A DNA stretch of 64,000 nucleotides from Lachnospiraceae bacterium (GTDB taxonomy: Bacteria; Bacillota; Clostridia; Lachnospirales; Lachnospiraceae). Both the position numbers and the translations under genes were made by a program. This document shows positions 43,796 to 54,037 of the stretch, piece by piece. Positions within the stretch are counted from its first letter, which is position 1. Each line of letters opens with the position of its first letter. The notes beneath the pieces are model-generated. The model was not told where the DNA came from and made no database searches. It saw only the letters and a list, made by a program, of their open reading frames with translations. The stretch is taken from the NCBI GenBank assembly GCA_024403555.1, contig JAKSRP010000001.1, positions 96,229 through 160,228 of the forward strand. The letters are read 5' to 3'.

Positions 43796-45988
43796 TTACA
43801 TCTTTTCTAAATGATACTGAATCGCATCATACTGGAATAAGATTAAGGAAAGTGGAATACCCGCTTTCATAAGCACGCGTCCGGACACTTTGCGTTCTAA
43901 TTCTTCGATATAGTAAATCGCATCGGCTTCAAGTCCTTTTAAGCGTAAGAAACGCTGAGCACCATTTGGCTCATATTCTGTGATTACCACGCTTGCAATC
44001 GCTTTTTTGCCATCTTTAGATACAAACTGCCATCCCATAAAATGGTTGTTGTCATCTGGTGCAGTTAAACGGTAGTAATCCCCATTTCCAATCACATCAT
44101 AATCCTTCTTGTAAATACCAATCTGAGTCTTGCATACTTCTTTTTCGGCAGGAGTAAGCTTAGTGGAATCAAATTCGTAACCAAGAACGCCACCCATTGC
44201 AACAATTCCACGAGTGTCGATTGGAGTTGTTCTAAAAGTCTGATGGTTTGGACATACAGATACATGAGCTTCCATTGTGTTTACCGGATAAGCGAAGCTT
44301 GTTCCGTACTGAATGGATAAACGATTGATTGCATCGGTATTATCACTGGTCCAGATTTGTGGACTGTAGTATAAAATACCTGCATCAAATCGACCGCCAC
44401 CGCCAGAGCAGCCACAGAAGATGATATCCGGATGTGTAAGGATGACTTCATCAAATACACGGTAAAGACCGAGTACGTAGCGATGGAATACTTCGCCCTG
44501 CTGTTCGGCTGGGAGTGCGTGAGACCATACATCGGTTAAGTTACGATTGAAATCCCATTTGATATAATCAATGTTTGCACTGTCGATGATTGTATTAAGA
44601 GCATCGATAATGTAGTCACACACATCTTTTCGGGAGAAGTCTAAAAGTAACTGATGACGGGCACGTGTTGGACGTCTTCCCTTGATTTTGATTGCCCAGT
44701 CTGGATGAGCACGATATAAATCACTGTCTTCAGAAACCATCTCAGGTTCTACCCAAAGACCAAATTTTAATCCTAAAGCATTAATTTTATCAGCAAATCC
44801 GCTGATGCCGCTTTTTACTTTCTTTGTATTAACAAACCAGTCACCAAGACCGGATAAGTCGTTATCACGTTTTCCAAACCATCCATCGTCAAGTACGAAC
44901 ATGTCAACGCCCATATCAACGGAAGATTCTGCAATGTGAAGAAGCTTATCTTCATCAAAATCAAAGTAAGCTGCTTCCCAGCTGTTGATTACAACCGGAC
45001 GAGGCTGGTCTACAAATTTGCTTGTGATCAGATGACCTCTGAACATATCATGGTACTGATGAGAAAGCTTGGCAAAACCATTTGCACTAAAGCTCATTAC
45101 AACTTCCGGAGCCTGAAATTCTTCGCCTGCTCCTAACAAATAGCAGAAGTTTCTTGGATTGATACCCATGGAAATTCTTGTTTTGCTAAACTGATCTTTT
45201 TCCACTTCACAAAGGAAGTTTCCACTGTATACAAATGCAAATCCATAGCAGTCGCCATGATCTTCATCTGCTTTTGGATCGCAGAGAATCGCGAATGGAT
45301 TGTGCTGGTGAGAAGATGTACCACGAACACTTTCGATGCTGTTTACACCATAAGCAACCGGAGTTCTTGTAAGATTACGTTCCATTACATGACGACCATC
45401 GAAATGGATGAAGTCAAAATCGGAATGAAGGAAATCTATGGTTGCAGACATGATTTTATTCAGTTTTACAGCGGACGTAGAAGCATTTACCACTTTTACG
45501 CTTCTTGTGATCACATCTTCATCCTCGAATACGCTGTAGGAAAGAATCACCTGAAGATTTGTAATCGCATCCTCTAAAGTGATTTCTAAAGTCTCAACTT
45601 CTTCACTTCCAGGGAAGGTAGATGGAAGTCCTTCAAGTTTGTTCTTGCCGGTATAAATGTTATGTGCCTTGTATGTGCCGGCAAATGCTACGCTTCCGTC
45701 GGCATTTAATACTTCGATGCTTGTCTTTCGACAATCGCCAACTCCGTTTGAAGAAAATTCCTGTGGAAGCGTATCCAAAGAATACGTACGGTCTGTTTCT
45801 GCTTCGTAAGGATTTCCGGAGAAGCCACGGTCGGCTGGGATATATAAATAGCTTAAATCATCATCGCTGATTGTTTCACCGTAATAGGTGTGCATCAGAT
45901 ATCCAAGGTGATCCACCTTCATCTGATAGGTCGTGCTTTTCGTATCAAGCATAAATGTTTTTGTTTGTTCTAAATAACGAATGGACAT
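43796..45988 (-). CDS. Alpha-galactosidase, GH36
   Basis: Hydrolyses alpha-1,6-galactosides such as raffinose, stachyose and melibiose. The 730-residue protein has no signal peptide and the GH36 layout: N-terminal beta domain, catalytic barrel with MFVLDDGWFGKRDND, nucleophile Asp in YIKWDFNRNLTDVW (about residue 479) and acid/base Asp in IWTSDNTDAINRL after CSGGGGRFDAG, and a C-terminal beta domain. AAGAGG precedes the ATG. An extended -10 TGCTATAAT (TATAAT at 46064-46069, minus strand) is the likely promoter. It is divergent from the amylosucrase-like operon, suggesting joint use of raffinose-type sugars. Confidence 0.94.
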   Translation of the reverse strand: MSIRYLEQTKTFMLDTKSTTYQMKVDHLGYLMHTYYGETISDDDLSYLYIPADRGFSGNPYEAETDRTYSLDTLPQEFSSNGVGDCRKTSIEVLNADGSVAFAGTYKAHNIYTGKNKLEGLPSTFPGSEEVETLEITLEDAITNLQVILSYSVFEDEDVITRSVKVVNASTSAVKLNKIMSATIDFLHSDFDFIHFDGRHVMERNLTRTPVAYGVNSIESVRGTSSHQHNPFAILCDPKADEDHGDCYGFAFVYSGNFLCEVEKDQFSKTRISMGINPRNFCYLLGAGEEFQAPEVVMSFSANGFAKLSHQYHDMFRGHLITSKFVDQPRPVVINSWEAAYFDFDEDKLLHIAESSVDMGVDMFVLDDGWFGKRDNDLSGLGDWFVNTKKVKSGISGFADKINALGLKFGLWVEPEMVSEDSDLYRAHPDWAIKIKGRRPTRARHQLLLDFSRKDVCDYIIDALNTIIDSANIDYIKWDFNRNLTDVWSHALPAEQQGEVFHRYVLGLYRVFDEVILTHPDIIFCGCSGGGGRFDAGILYYSPQIWTSDNTDAINRLSIQYGTSFAYPVNTMEAHVSVCPNHQTFRTTPIDTRGIVAMGGVLGYEFDSTKLTPAEKEVCKTQIGIYKKDYDVIGNGDYYRLTAPDDNNHFMGWQFVSKDGKKAIASVVITEYEPNGAQRFLRLKGLEADAIYYIEELERKVSGRVLMKAGIPLSLILFQYDAIQYHLEKM

Positions 45989-46203
45989 GGGGAACCTCTT
46001 TTCCTAAAATCTATTTTTCTCATTTTCCGTTTGGAAAATGCTACGCTCATGAAATATGAAAAATTATAGCATTTTTTCAAGTTTCCTTTGTATGTATGTA
46101 CTCTTGATAAATATATCAAAATGCTAGATTCTTGAAAAGAGAAAATATGGAACAAAGAAATACAAAAAAACAGATATTTAATTGTATAGTCTGACACTTT
46201 ACG

Positions 46204-46227
46204 TGAAAACGATTGTCATATTATAAT
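46204..46227 (+). promoter_or_regulatory. Operator-like site and -10 box of the GH13_4 operon
   Basis: TGAAAACGATTGTCA (46204-46218) is an imperfect dyad (TGAAAA/TTGTCA around CGA) of LacI-family type, immediately before TATAAT (46222-46227). The -35 position holds only TTACGT. AAAACGnTTnTCA is shared with a site in the ABC transporter promoter (55769-55781). Confidence 0.55.
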
Positions 46228-46275
46228 CGAAATAAGTTTTTATTGACTTATATAATATATAGGAGAAATACATCT

Positions 46276-48144
46276 ATGAAGGAAGTAACATCTACAAAAA
46301 CAACAGAAACTCGAGATGCCATTTTCATGGAACGTCTTGCAAAGAACTATGACGAATTAAAATGGCTTTATATGGAATTATATAGTAATTCTGATATGTA
46401 TGCAGAATTAGAAGAACGTATTTATCAGTTCTATTTAGAACGTAATAAAGATTTAAAAGCGATGGATACAGACCGAGAAGCAAATCCAAACTGGTATAAA
46501 AGCAATGATATGCTCGGTATGATGTTCTACATCGACAACTTCGGAAAAAACATGAAGGGTGTAGAAGAAAGACTTGATTACATCGAAAAGAGCAACGTAA
46601 ACTACATCCATCTTATGCCGTTCTTAGATACAGTAGAAGGCCGTTCTGATGGTGGTTATGCAGTAGCAGACTTTAGAAAAGTAAGACCAGATCTTGGTAC
46701 CATCGATGATTTAGAACATTTAACAGGCGCATGCCACAAAAAAGGAATCAATGTATGTATGGACTTCGTTATGAACCATACTTCTGAAGATCATGAATGG
46801 GCTAAGAGAGCCCGTGCAGGAGAAGGCGAGTATATGAGCCGTTACTTCTTCTTTGACAATTATACAATTCCAAGTCAGTTTGAACAGACAGTACCTCAGG
46901 TATTCCCAACAACTGCACCTGGAAACTTTACATGGTTAGATGACTGTCAGCACTATGTAATGACAACCTTCTATCCATATCAGTGGGATTTAAATTACTC
47001 TAACCCACGTGTATTTAATGAAATGATGTATAACTTCTTATACCTTGCAAACAAAGGTATTGATATCATTCGTATTGATGCGGTTCCTTATATCTGGAAG
47101 GAACTTGGCACAGACTGCCGTAACCTTCGCCGTGTTCATACAATCGTTCGTCTTATGCGAATCATTTCTGAAATCGTATGTCCATCCGTATTACTTCTTG
47201 GTGAAGTAGTAATGGAACCACAGAAAGTAGTTCCATACTTTGGTACAGTAGAAAAACCAGAATGTCACATGCTTTACAACGTAACAACAATGGCTACAAC
47301 ATGGCATACCGTTGCTACAAGAGACGTGGCATTGCTGAAAAAACAGTTAGATATCGTTAGCTGGTTACCAAAAGATTATGTATTCTTAAACTACTTACGT
47401 TGTCACGATGACATCGGCTGGGGTCTTGATTATGCAGAAATCCAGAACAGAACTGGAGCAAGTGAACCAGGACACAAGAATTACTTAAATCTTTACTTCC
47501 AGGGTCTTGCAGGAAACAGCAACAGCCGTGGCGAATTATACAACTGGGATCCAGTAACACAGGATGCTCGTTTCTGTGCAACAACTGCTTCCATGTGTGG
47601 TATTGAAAAAGCCGGTTTTGAAGGCGATGCTGCTGCAATGGAAAAAGCAATCCAGTTTGACTTAACACTTCATGCATATATGTTTATGCAGTCTGGTATC
47701 CCTGTATTATACAGTGGAGACGAAATCGCTCAGCTTAATGACTGGGATTATAAATTAAATCCAAACAAAGTTCAGGATTCCCGTTACATCCATCGTGGAG
47801 CTATGAACTGGGAACTTGCTAAGAACATCGATGATCCTGATACAGTAGAAGGCAAGATGTTCCAGGGACTTTCCAAATTAGAGATGAAACGTAAAGAAGA
47901 AAAAGTATTCGTATCCAATGCAGATATGTGGACAATCGAAACTTATGAACCAGCAGTATTATGTATCGGAAGATACTATGAAGGCGAAAAGATGATTGGT
48001 TTATTCAACTTCAGTGAATTTGATAAAACTGCATGGATCAACGAAGAAGGCGTTTGGGAAGACGTATTCACAGGCGAACTTAAGAAAGCTGCCGGTGTAG
48101 ATATCCCGGCATATGGCTTCTATTGGTTAAAACAGATTCAGTAA
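46276..48144 (+). CDS. Amylosucrase-like GH13 subfamily 4 enzyme
   Basis: A 622-residue cytoplasmic sucrose-active enzyme. It has the amylosucrase N-terminal helical domain (about 1-85, MERLAKNYDELKWLY), then barrel motifs: I MDFVMNHTSEDHEWA, II GIDIIRIDAVPYIW (nucleophile Asp268), III LLLGEVVM (Glu310) and IV LRCHDDIGW (Asp378). Amylosucrases build alpha-glucan from sucrose and free fructose; related members only hydrolyse sucrose, and the sequence cannot settle which. Start at 46276 behind TAGGAG rather than 46213. First gene of an operon with esterase, GH3 and GH32; the nearby fructokinase and glgCD fit such a product. Confidence 0.85.
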   Translation: MKEVTSTKTTETRDAIFMERLAKNYDELKWLYMELYSNSDMYAELEERIYQFYLERNKDLKAMDTDREANPNWYKSNDMLGMMFYIDNFGKNMKGVEERLDYIEKSNVNYIHLMPFLDTVEGRSDGGYAVADFRKVRPDLGTIDDLEHLTGACHKKGINVCMDFVMNHTSEDHEWAKRARAGEGEYMSRYFFFDNYTIPSQFEQTVPQVFPTTAPGNFTWLDDCQHYVMTTFYPYQWDLNYSNPRVFNEMMYNFLYLANKGIDIIRIDAVPYIWKELGTDCRNLRRVHTIVRLMRIISEIVCPSVLLLGEVVMEPQKVVPYFGTVEKPECHMLYNVTTMATTWHTVATRDVALLKKQLDIVSWLPKDYVFLNYLRCHDDIGWGLDYAEIQNRTGASEPGHKNYLNLYFQGLAGNSNSRGELYNWDPVTQDARFCATTASMCGIEKAGFEGDAAAMEKAIQFDLTLHAYMFMQSGIPVLYSGDEIAQLNDWDYKLNPNKVQDSRYIHRGAMNWELAKNIDDPDTVEGKMFQGLSKLEMKRKEEKVFVSNADMWTIETYEPAVLCIGRYYEGEKMIGLFNFSEFDKTAWINEEGVWEDVFTGELKKAAGVDIPAYGFYWLKQIQ

Positions 48145-48160
48145 CAAGGGGGAGATTTCC

Positions 48161-48991
48161 ATGGCAACCTTTCGAATCAATTATGCATCCCAGTGTTTAA
48201 AAAGATACCACAATCTGAATGTAATCTTACCAGTGGAAGATTCCATGATGATGGATGTATTTGCTTCTAGCAGAGACTTAAAGAAGAAAAAGTTCAAAAC
48301 TTTATATCTTTTACATGGCTTTTCCGGCAACCAGAATGACTGGATGACAGGAACCCGTATTCAGGAATTGGCTGATTATTATGGAATCGCAGTGGTTATG
48401 CCTGCCGGTGATAACAGCTTCTATGTAGACGGACCTAGTGCAGGAACAAACTATGGAGAGATGATCGGAAAGGAAATCGTGGAATTTACACGAAATGTGT
48501 TCCCATTATCCCGTAAGAGAGAAGAGACCTTTATTGGAGGTCTTTCCATGGGAGGTTTTGGAGCACTTCGTAACGGAACCTACTATTATAATACATTTTC
48601 AAAAATTGTATGTCTTTCAACTGCATTTGTTGTTGACGAAGTTGCAGATATGAAGGAAAATGAAGAAGGTGCTGTTGGTGATTATTATCTTTATCGACAC
48701 ATCTTCGGTGATTTAACAAAACTTAGAGATTCTGATAAGGATCCATTCTGGTGTGTCAGACGTGCCTTAAAGGCAAAGAAGATGCCAGAGTTATATATTG
48801 CAATTGGTTCCGAAGATATGTTAATTGAAGCGAACCATAAGGCAAAGGAAGTATTAACACAGATGGGCGTTGATTTTCATTACCATGAAAATCCAGGTAT
48901 TCACAACTGGAATTTCTGGAGTACTGAGATCGAACCCGCAATCAAATGGTTATTAAATATGGAAGAGGAGAAGAAGAATTACTTATGTTAA
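48161..48991 (+). CDS. Esterase D/PF00756-family alpha/beta hydrolase
   Basis: A 276-residue cytoplasmic esterase. The nucleophile elbow is GGLSMGGFGALRNG, with TLYLLHGFSGNQNDWMT supplying the oxyanion region, an acid-containing YIAIGSEDMLIEAN and a C-terminal His in ENPGIHNWNFW. Family members deacylate acetylated, feruloylated or other substituted sugars. It is 17 bases after the GH13_4 gene behind AAGGGGGAG, and its end overlaps the GH3 gene, so it may remove ester groups from imported oligosaccharides; that role is inferred. Confidence 0.8.
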   Translation: MATFRINYASQCLKRYHNLNVILPVEDSMMMDVFASSRDLKKKKFKTLYLLHGFSGNQNDWMTGTRIQELADYYGIAVVMPAGDNSFYVDGPSAGTNYGEMIGKEIVEFTRNVFPLSRKREETFIGGLSMGGFGALRNGTYYYNTFSKIVCLSTAFVVDEVADMKENEEGAVGDYYLYRHIFGDLTKLRDSDKDPFWCVRRALKAKKMPELYIAIGSEDMLIEANHKAKEVLTQMGVDFHYHENPGIHNWNFWSTEIEPAIKWLLNMEEEKKNYLC

Positions 48992-51393
48992 CACGTTGGC
49001 AGAGAGCAAGATTTATGCCGAACGTTCCTCTTTATCCAAACCAGCCAAAAGTAACTGCTTCGAAAGAGCATCTGGAACTTTCCAGAAGAGCTTCTCGTGA
49101 AGGTATGGTACTTTTAAAAAATGACAAACAGGTATTACCAATTAACTCCCTTTCCAAACTGGCATTGTTTGGGAAGGGTGTTTTTGATTTTGTCAAAGGC
49201 GGTGGCGGAAGTGGAGACGTTACGGTAGAACATGTACGAAACTTATATGATGGATTCACAATGAGAGAACATCCTGTGGATCTTTTTGAACCACTCTGTG
49301 ACTATTACAGAGACGAAGTAGAAAAACAGTATGCCGAAGGCGGAAAACCAGGCCTGTTAGTAGAACCTGAAGTTCCAGAAGAACTGTTAGAGGCGGCAAA
49401 AGCATATACCGACACAGCAATTATCACAATCAGTCGTTTTTCTGGCGAGAGCTGGGACCGAAAAGTTGTTTACTATGATCGCCAGGAAGAAGGAGAAAAA
49501 ATCCAGTCCGAACTTAGCGAAAAAATATTTGGCGAAAGTGATTATTATCTGACTGCAAATGAACAAAAGATGGTACGTCTTGTCAGCGAATCCTTTGAAA
49601 AGGTAATTGTTGTATTAAATGTTGGTGGTGTAGTGGATACACAGTGGTTTGCGGAGAATGACAAAATTTCTTCTGTTTTACTTTCCTGGCAGGGTGGTAT
49701 GGAAGGTGGACTTGCAACCGCAGATGTCCTCTTGGGTGAAATCAGTCCATGTGGAAAGCTTGCAGATACATTTGCAAAAAGCTTAGAGGATTATCCTTCT
49801 ACCGAAGGATTCCACGAATCTCCAACCTATGTAAATTACAGCGAGGATATTTATGTCGGATATCGCTATTTTGAAACATTAGAAGGAAAAGCAGACCGCG
49901 TAAATTATCCATTTGGATATGGTCTTTCTTATACAACCTTTAATATAGAAGTAAAGGCGGCAAATGCTTCCGAAAACGGTATTTCTTTTGATGTAGAAGT
50001 GACCAATACGGGAGCTTTAACAGGAAAAGAAGTCGTTGCTGTTTATGTAAAAGCGCCACAGGGAAGACTGAAAAAAGCTTCAAAATCTCTTGTGGCATTT
50101 GCAAAAACAAAAGAACTTGCACCGAACGAATCACAGGTGATTACTCTTTCTCACAGCCTTTATGATATGGCATCTTACGATGACCTTGGAAAAGTAGCAA
50201 AATCTGCTTATGTATTAGAAGCAGGTGCTTATGAATTTTATATTGGAAATTCCGTTCGCGACGCGAAAAAGGCTGGTTATGAATATGAAGTAGCAGAAGA
50301 TGTGGTGATTGAACAGCTTACAGCTCGTTGCATCCCTCATGAGCTTCCAAGCCGTATGCTTTCTGATGGAAGCTTTGAAGAATTAGAACAGCTTCCACCA
50401 GTTAACTATATGGAAAATGCGATTGGGTGGTCGCAGGCAGCTCTTGGAGCAAATGGTCCGGAAACCCGTGGACTTCCATGGCGTAATTTGGATGAAAAAA
50501 ATACAAATATTTTATTAGAAGATGTAGCAGATGGAAAGGATGATTTAGATGCTTTGATGGCACAGCTTTCTGACCTTGATCTTGCATATTTAGTAAGCGG
50601 CCAGCCAAACTTAGGCGTTGCAGATACCTTTGGATGGGGGAATAATGAAGCATTTGGAATTCCAAGCGTGATGACAGCAGATGGACCTGCAGGTCTTCGT
50701 ATCCGTCCCGAACGTGGTGTGTATACTACTGCGTGGCCAATTGCAACTCAGCTTGCCTGCACCTGGGATCAGAATTTGATTCGCGAAGTTGGTGTGGCGG
50801 CTGCCGAAGAAGTAAAAGAAAACAATCTTTGTGTATGGCTTGCGCCTGCTATGAATATTCACCGAAACCCACTTTGCGGACGTAACTTTGAATATTATTC
50901 CGAAGATCCATTCTTAACAGGAAAAATGGCAGCAGCAATCATTGGCGGCATTCAGTCTATGAAGGTTGGCGCGACAGTGAAGCATTTCTGCTGTAACAAT
51001 AAGGAAACCAATCGTAGAAACAGCGATTCTCGTGTGTCTGAACGTGCACTTCGTGAAATCTATTTGAAAGGCTTTGAGATTGCAGTAAAAGATGCAGATC
51101 CTTGGGCATTGATGTCTTCTTATAACCTTGTAAATGGTTATCGTGCTTCCGAAAATCATGAACTCTTAGAAGATATCCTTCGTGGCGAATGGAACTTTAA
51201 GGGCGTGGTAACCTCTGACTGGTTTACTCTCGGAGAACATTATAAAGAAACCCTTGCAGGAAATGATATTAAGATGGGCTGTGGATATCCGGAACGTCTT
51301 ATGATGGCACTTGAAGCTGGTGCAATTAAGCGAGAAAATCTTTATCGTTGTGCGAAGAGAGTATTAGAGCTTATTTTAAAGCTTGAAGCTTAA
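48985..51393 (+). CDS. GH3 beta-glycosidase with swapped domain order
   Basis: An 802-residue glycosidase, probably beta-glucosidase-like. The usual C-terminal domain comes first (SREGMVLLKNDKQVLPI, KGGGGSGDVTVEHV), then a fibronectin-III-like part (about 330-430), and the catalytic barrel comes last: SVMTADGPAGLRIRP, WLAPAMNIHRNPLCGRNFEY, ATVKHFCCNNKETNRR and the nucleophile Asp745 in VVTSDWFTLGEH. This reversed order is known from Ruminococcus albus and Butyrivibrio beta-glucosidases. The ATG at 48985 overlaps the esterase stop by 7 bases; the upstream frame from 48946 lies within the esterase gene. Confidence 0.87.
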   Translation: MLTRWQRARFMPNVPLYPNQPKVTASKEHLELSRRASREGMVLLKNDKQVLPINSLSKLALFGKGVFDFVKGGGGSGDVTVEHVRNLYDGFTMREHPVDLFEPLCDYYRDEVEKQYAEGGKPGLLVEPEVPEELLEAAKAYTDTAIITISRFSGESWDRKVVYYDRQEEGEKIQSELSEKIFGESDYYLTANEQKMVRLVSESFEKVIVVLNVGGVVDTQWFAENDKISSVLLSWQGGMEGGLATADVLLGEISPCGKLADTFAKSLEDYPSTEGFHESPTYVNYSEDIYVGYRYFETLEGKADRVNYPFGYGLSYTTFNIEVKAANASENGISFDVEVTNTGALTGKEVVAVYVKAPQGRLKKASKSLVAFAKTKELAPNESQVITLSHSLYDMASYDDLGKVAKSAYVLEAGAYEFYIGNSVRDAKKAGYEYEVAEDVVIEQLTARCIPHELPSRMLSDGSFEELEQLPPVNYMENAIGWSQAALGANGPETRGLPWRNLDEKNTNILLEDVADGKDDLDALMAQLSDLDLAYLVSGQPNLGVADTFGWGNNEAFGIPSVMTADGPAGLRIRPERGVYTTAWPIATQLACTWDQNLIREVGVAAAEEVKENNLCVWLAPAMNIHRNPLCGRNFEYYSEDPFLTGKMAAAIIGGIQSMKVGATVKHFCCNNKETNRRNSDSRVSERALREIYLKGFEIAVKDADPWALMSSYNLVNGYRASENHELLEDILRGEWNFKGVVTSDWFTLGEHYKETLAGNDIKMGCGYPERLMMALEAGAIKRENLYRCAKRVLELILKLEA

Positions 51394-51411
51394 ATTTATC
51401 GGAGAAACAAA

Positions 51412-52962
51412 ATGGAAAAGAAATTTATGGTTTCACAGGGATATCTTCATATTCCTGTGAAGCCTGGTTATGACAAAAACGTATTTGAATTATATATAGA
51501 AGAAAATAATCAGGAAACGAAGATTATGGATTTTCGTATGCCGGTTGATATGGGAAACTATGGGGATTACGGACAGGCGTTTTTTGCAGAAATCCCTGTA
51601 AAAGAGCTTCTTGGCAAATGCATCGTCTTAAAAGGTGAGGCGCCGGAAAGCTTTTTTGAAGCGATTAAGATGAGTGATGAGGTGGCGGATACCGACAGTA
51701 ACCGTCCGGGAATTCACTTTACTCCTAAGACAGGCTGGATGAATGATCCAAATGGCCTTGTTTATCACGACGGCATCTATCATGGCTATTTTCAGTACAA
51801 TCCATGGGATGTAAACTGGGACAATATGTCCTGGGGACATGCCGTAAGTAAGGATTTACTTCATTGGGAGCAGTGTGATACCGCTATGTTCCCGGATGGG
51901 GATGGAACCATCTTTTCCGGAAGTGGAATTGTAAATGAACGTGGAATGATGGGGCTTCCAAAAGATGCCCTGATCTATTTTTATACTGCAGCAGGTAATA
52001 CGAATGCCTGGTCTGAGGGAAAAGAATTTACACAAAAAATTGCATATAGTACGGATGGGGGAAGAACCCTTCATAAGGTGGAAGAACCTGTCGTGGATAC
52101 TATTTTTTATGATAATCGAGATCCAAAGGTGTTCTGGCATGAAGAAAGTCAGGCCTATATTATGGTGCTTTGGCTTCGTGGTGCACACTATGCGATCTTT
52201 CGATCAAATAATCTTACTGACTGGGTGGAAAGTCAGAGACTGGAATTTCCAGATACATGGGAATGTCCGGACCTTTTCTGCCTGAAAAATGAACAGGGGG
52301 AAAAATGCTGGTTTTTCTGGACCGCCGATGGCTACTATTTTGCCGGGGATTTTGATGGATATACTTTTAGAAGCTATGGTGAACGTGGAAAAGCGTATGC
52401 AACAAAGTTTGCTTATGCGGCACAGACATTTTCCGGTACAGCTGGTGAAGTAATTTCTGTTCCATGGCTTAGATTACCAAACGATGGCCGAAATTTCACA
52501 GGGGCATTTGGTATGCCGGTGAATTTTTCTTACGTTGTAGAAAATGGAAAACATCAGCTCATACAATGGCCGGTAAAGGCATTATTTTCTCAAAGTGTCC
52601 CAGTAAAAGCACAATCCATTATTGATGAAAATGGCAAAATAGTTTATAATGAAAACGATAAGCAGACGGCATTGCTTGTGAAGATGAAGTTCAATCCGGA
52701 GTATAAGAATGAGTATTGTTGGATGGTCAATCATACAAGAGTAACTTATTCTGCCGCATCTGGAATGGTGATGGTAGAACCGGATAAATTCTTGGCGGGA
52801 TATGATTTTTCAGAAGTAATGATGGTGATTGATGATAAAATACTTGAGATGTATTTTGATGAAGGCAGAAGCGTCGCAGTATTTCCACTCCATCAATCCG
52901 AAGTATCCATTTGTATGGATTCGGCCCAATTTGATTCCGTAGAGGTGTATACAGTCAGATAA
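51412..52962 (+). CDS. GH32 beta-fructofuranosidase / fructan hydrolase
   Basis: A 516-residue enzyme without signal peptide that would release fructose from sucrose, kestose or short fructans. The catalytic triad is visible: Asp112 in GWMNDPNGL, Asp237 in NRDPKVFW and Glu284 in TWECPDLF. About 95 residues precede the five-blade propeller, forming a small N-terminal beta domain, and a C-terminal beta-sandwich follows (VNHTRVTYSAASGMVMVE, YFDEGRSVAVFPLH). It follows GH3 by 18 bases, last enzyme of the operon. Fructose would go to the fructokinase at 61650. Confidence 0.92.
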   Translation: MEKKFMVSQGYLHIPVKPGYDKNVFELYIEENNQETKIMDFRMPVDMGNYGDYGQAFFAEIPVKELLGKCIVLKGEAPESFFEAIKMSDEVADTDSNRPGIHFTPKTGWMNDPNGLVYHDGIYHGYFQYNPWDVNWDNMSWGHAVSKDLLHWEQCDTAMFPDGDGTIFSGSGIVNERGMMGLPKDALIYFYTAAGNTNAWSEGKEFTQKIAYSTDGGRTLHKVEEPVVDTIFYDNRDPKVFWHEESQAYIMVLWLRGAHYAIFRSNNLTDWVESQRLEFPDTWECPDLFCLKNEQGEKCWFFWTADGYYFAGDFDGYTFRSYGERGKAYATKFAYAAQTFSGTAGEVISVPWLRLPNDGRNFTGAFGMPVNFSYVVENGKHQLIQWPVKALFSQSVPVKAQSIIDENGKIVYNENDKQTALLVKMKFNPEYKNEYCWMVNHTRVTYSAASGMVMVEPDKFLAGYDFSEVMMVIDDKILEMYFDEGRSVAVFPLHQSEVSICMDSAQFDSVEVYTVR

Positions 52963-53005
52963 TCGTCTGCAGGTATTATAAATTATCGTGTGGGGGAAAA
53001 CATAA

Positions 53006-53989
53006 ATGGCAACGATTAAAGACGTAGCAGAAGAAGCTGGACTTGCGGTAAGCACCGTATCACGTGTTTTAAATAACCGTGGTTATATCAGCGATGCTGC
53101 AAGAAAAAAAGTTAATGATGCCATGGCAAAACTGAATTATCAGCCGAATGAGCTGGCAAGATCTCTTCATCGTAAAAATACGAATATGATGGGAGTGATT
53201 GTTCCGCACATCCGACACCCATATTTTGCAGAAGTAATCAGTAATATTGAATATTATGCTTATAAAAAGGGTTACAAAGTGCTTCTTTATAATACTCGCG
53301 GAGCAAGTGACCGTGAGATGGAATGCGTGGAGATGTGCCGCAGCAATCGAGTTGATGGCATTATTATGTGTACAGGGGGAATCGCCTTAGAAGGATTCCA
53401 CAGTCTTGGACTTCCGGTTATTTCTTTTGAACGAAATACTGACGTCAGTGATGCAAGTATTGAGTGTGATAATACTCAAGGGGGAAGAATGGCCGGCGAA
53501 TTGCTCCTGAAAAAAGGATGCAAGCATATTCTTCATATTGGAGATATGTCACATGACTATACAATGCCTGGGGATACACGTGGACAAGGACTTCATGAGG
53601 TTTGCCATCAGGCAGGCGTGGAATGTATTAATATCATCGTAGATCGTAAATCCTATACAACCATGCAGTATCATGATGTTATTGAACAGGCACTCACAGA
53701 ACATCCAGAAGTGGATGGTATTTTTGCTAACAGTGATATCATTGCAGCACAGATTTTACAGGTTTGCAGAAAATTACAGATTGATGTTCCTGGTCAGGTT
53801 AAAGTCATTGGATTTGATGATGTACAGATTTCATCCTTGACAGCACCACAGCTGACAACCATTCATCAGCCAATTGAAGAAATGGCAGAAATCGCAGTTC
53901 AGATGTTTGACAATGTAGTCAATGACAAAGCAGTACCAAAACGCACGGTATTGCCGGTAAAATTAATTGAAAGAGAAAGTACATTATAA
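53006..53989 (+). CDS. LacI-family transcriptional regulator
   Basis: A 327-residue repressor. The N-terminal helix-turn-helix reads MATIKDVAEEAGLAVSTVSR followed by VLNNRGYIS and the hinge ELARSLHRKNTN; the rest is a periplasmic-binding-protein-like effector domain (MMGVIVPHIRHPYFAEVI). It lies 43 bases after GH32 behind GGGGGAAAA and may be cotranscribed. Likely effector: sucrose, a fructo-oligosaccharide or a related sugar. Candidate operators sit at 46204-46218 and 55769-55781. Confidence 0.92.
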   Translation: MATIKDVAEEAGLAVSTVSRVLNNRGYISDAARKKVNDAMAKLNYQPNELARSLHRKNTNMMGVIVPHIRHPYFAEVISNIEYYAYKKGYKVLLYNTRGASDREMECVEMCRSNRVDGIIMCTGGIALEGFHSLGLPVISFERNTDVSDASIECDNTQGGRMAGELLLKKGCKHILHIGDMSHDYTMPGDTRGQGLHEVCHQAGVECINIIVDRKSYTTMQYHDVIEQALTEHPEVDGIFANSDIIAAQILQVCRKLQIDVPGQVKVIGFDDVQISSLTAPQLTTIHQPIEEMAEIAVQMFDNVVNDKAVPKRTVLPVKLIERESTL

Positions 53990-54005
53990 AGTACGAGCAA
54001 ATAAA

Positions 54006-54034
54006 AAAGAGTTCCGATTATTCGGAACTCTTTT
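54006..54034. terminator. Bidirectional terminator after the LacI gene
   Basis: AAAGAGTTCCGA-TTA-TTCGGAACTCTTT with flanking A and T runs between converging genes. Confidence 0.85.
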
Positions 54035-54037
54035 GCG

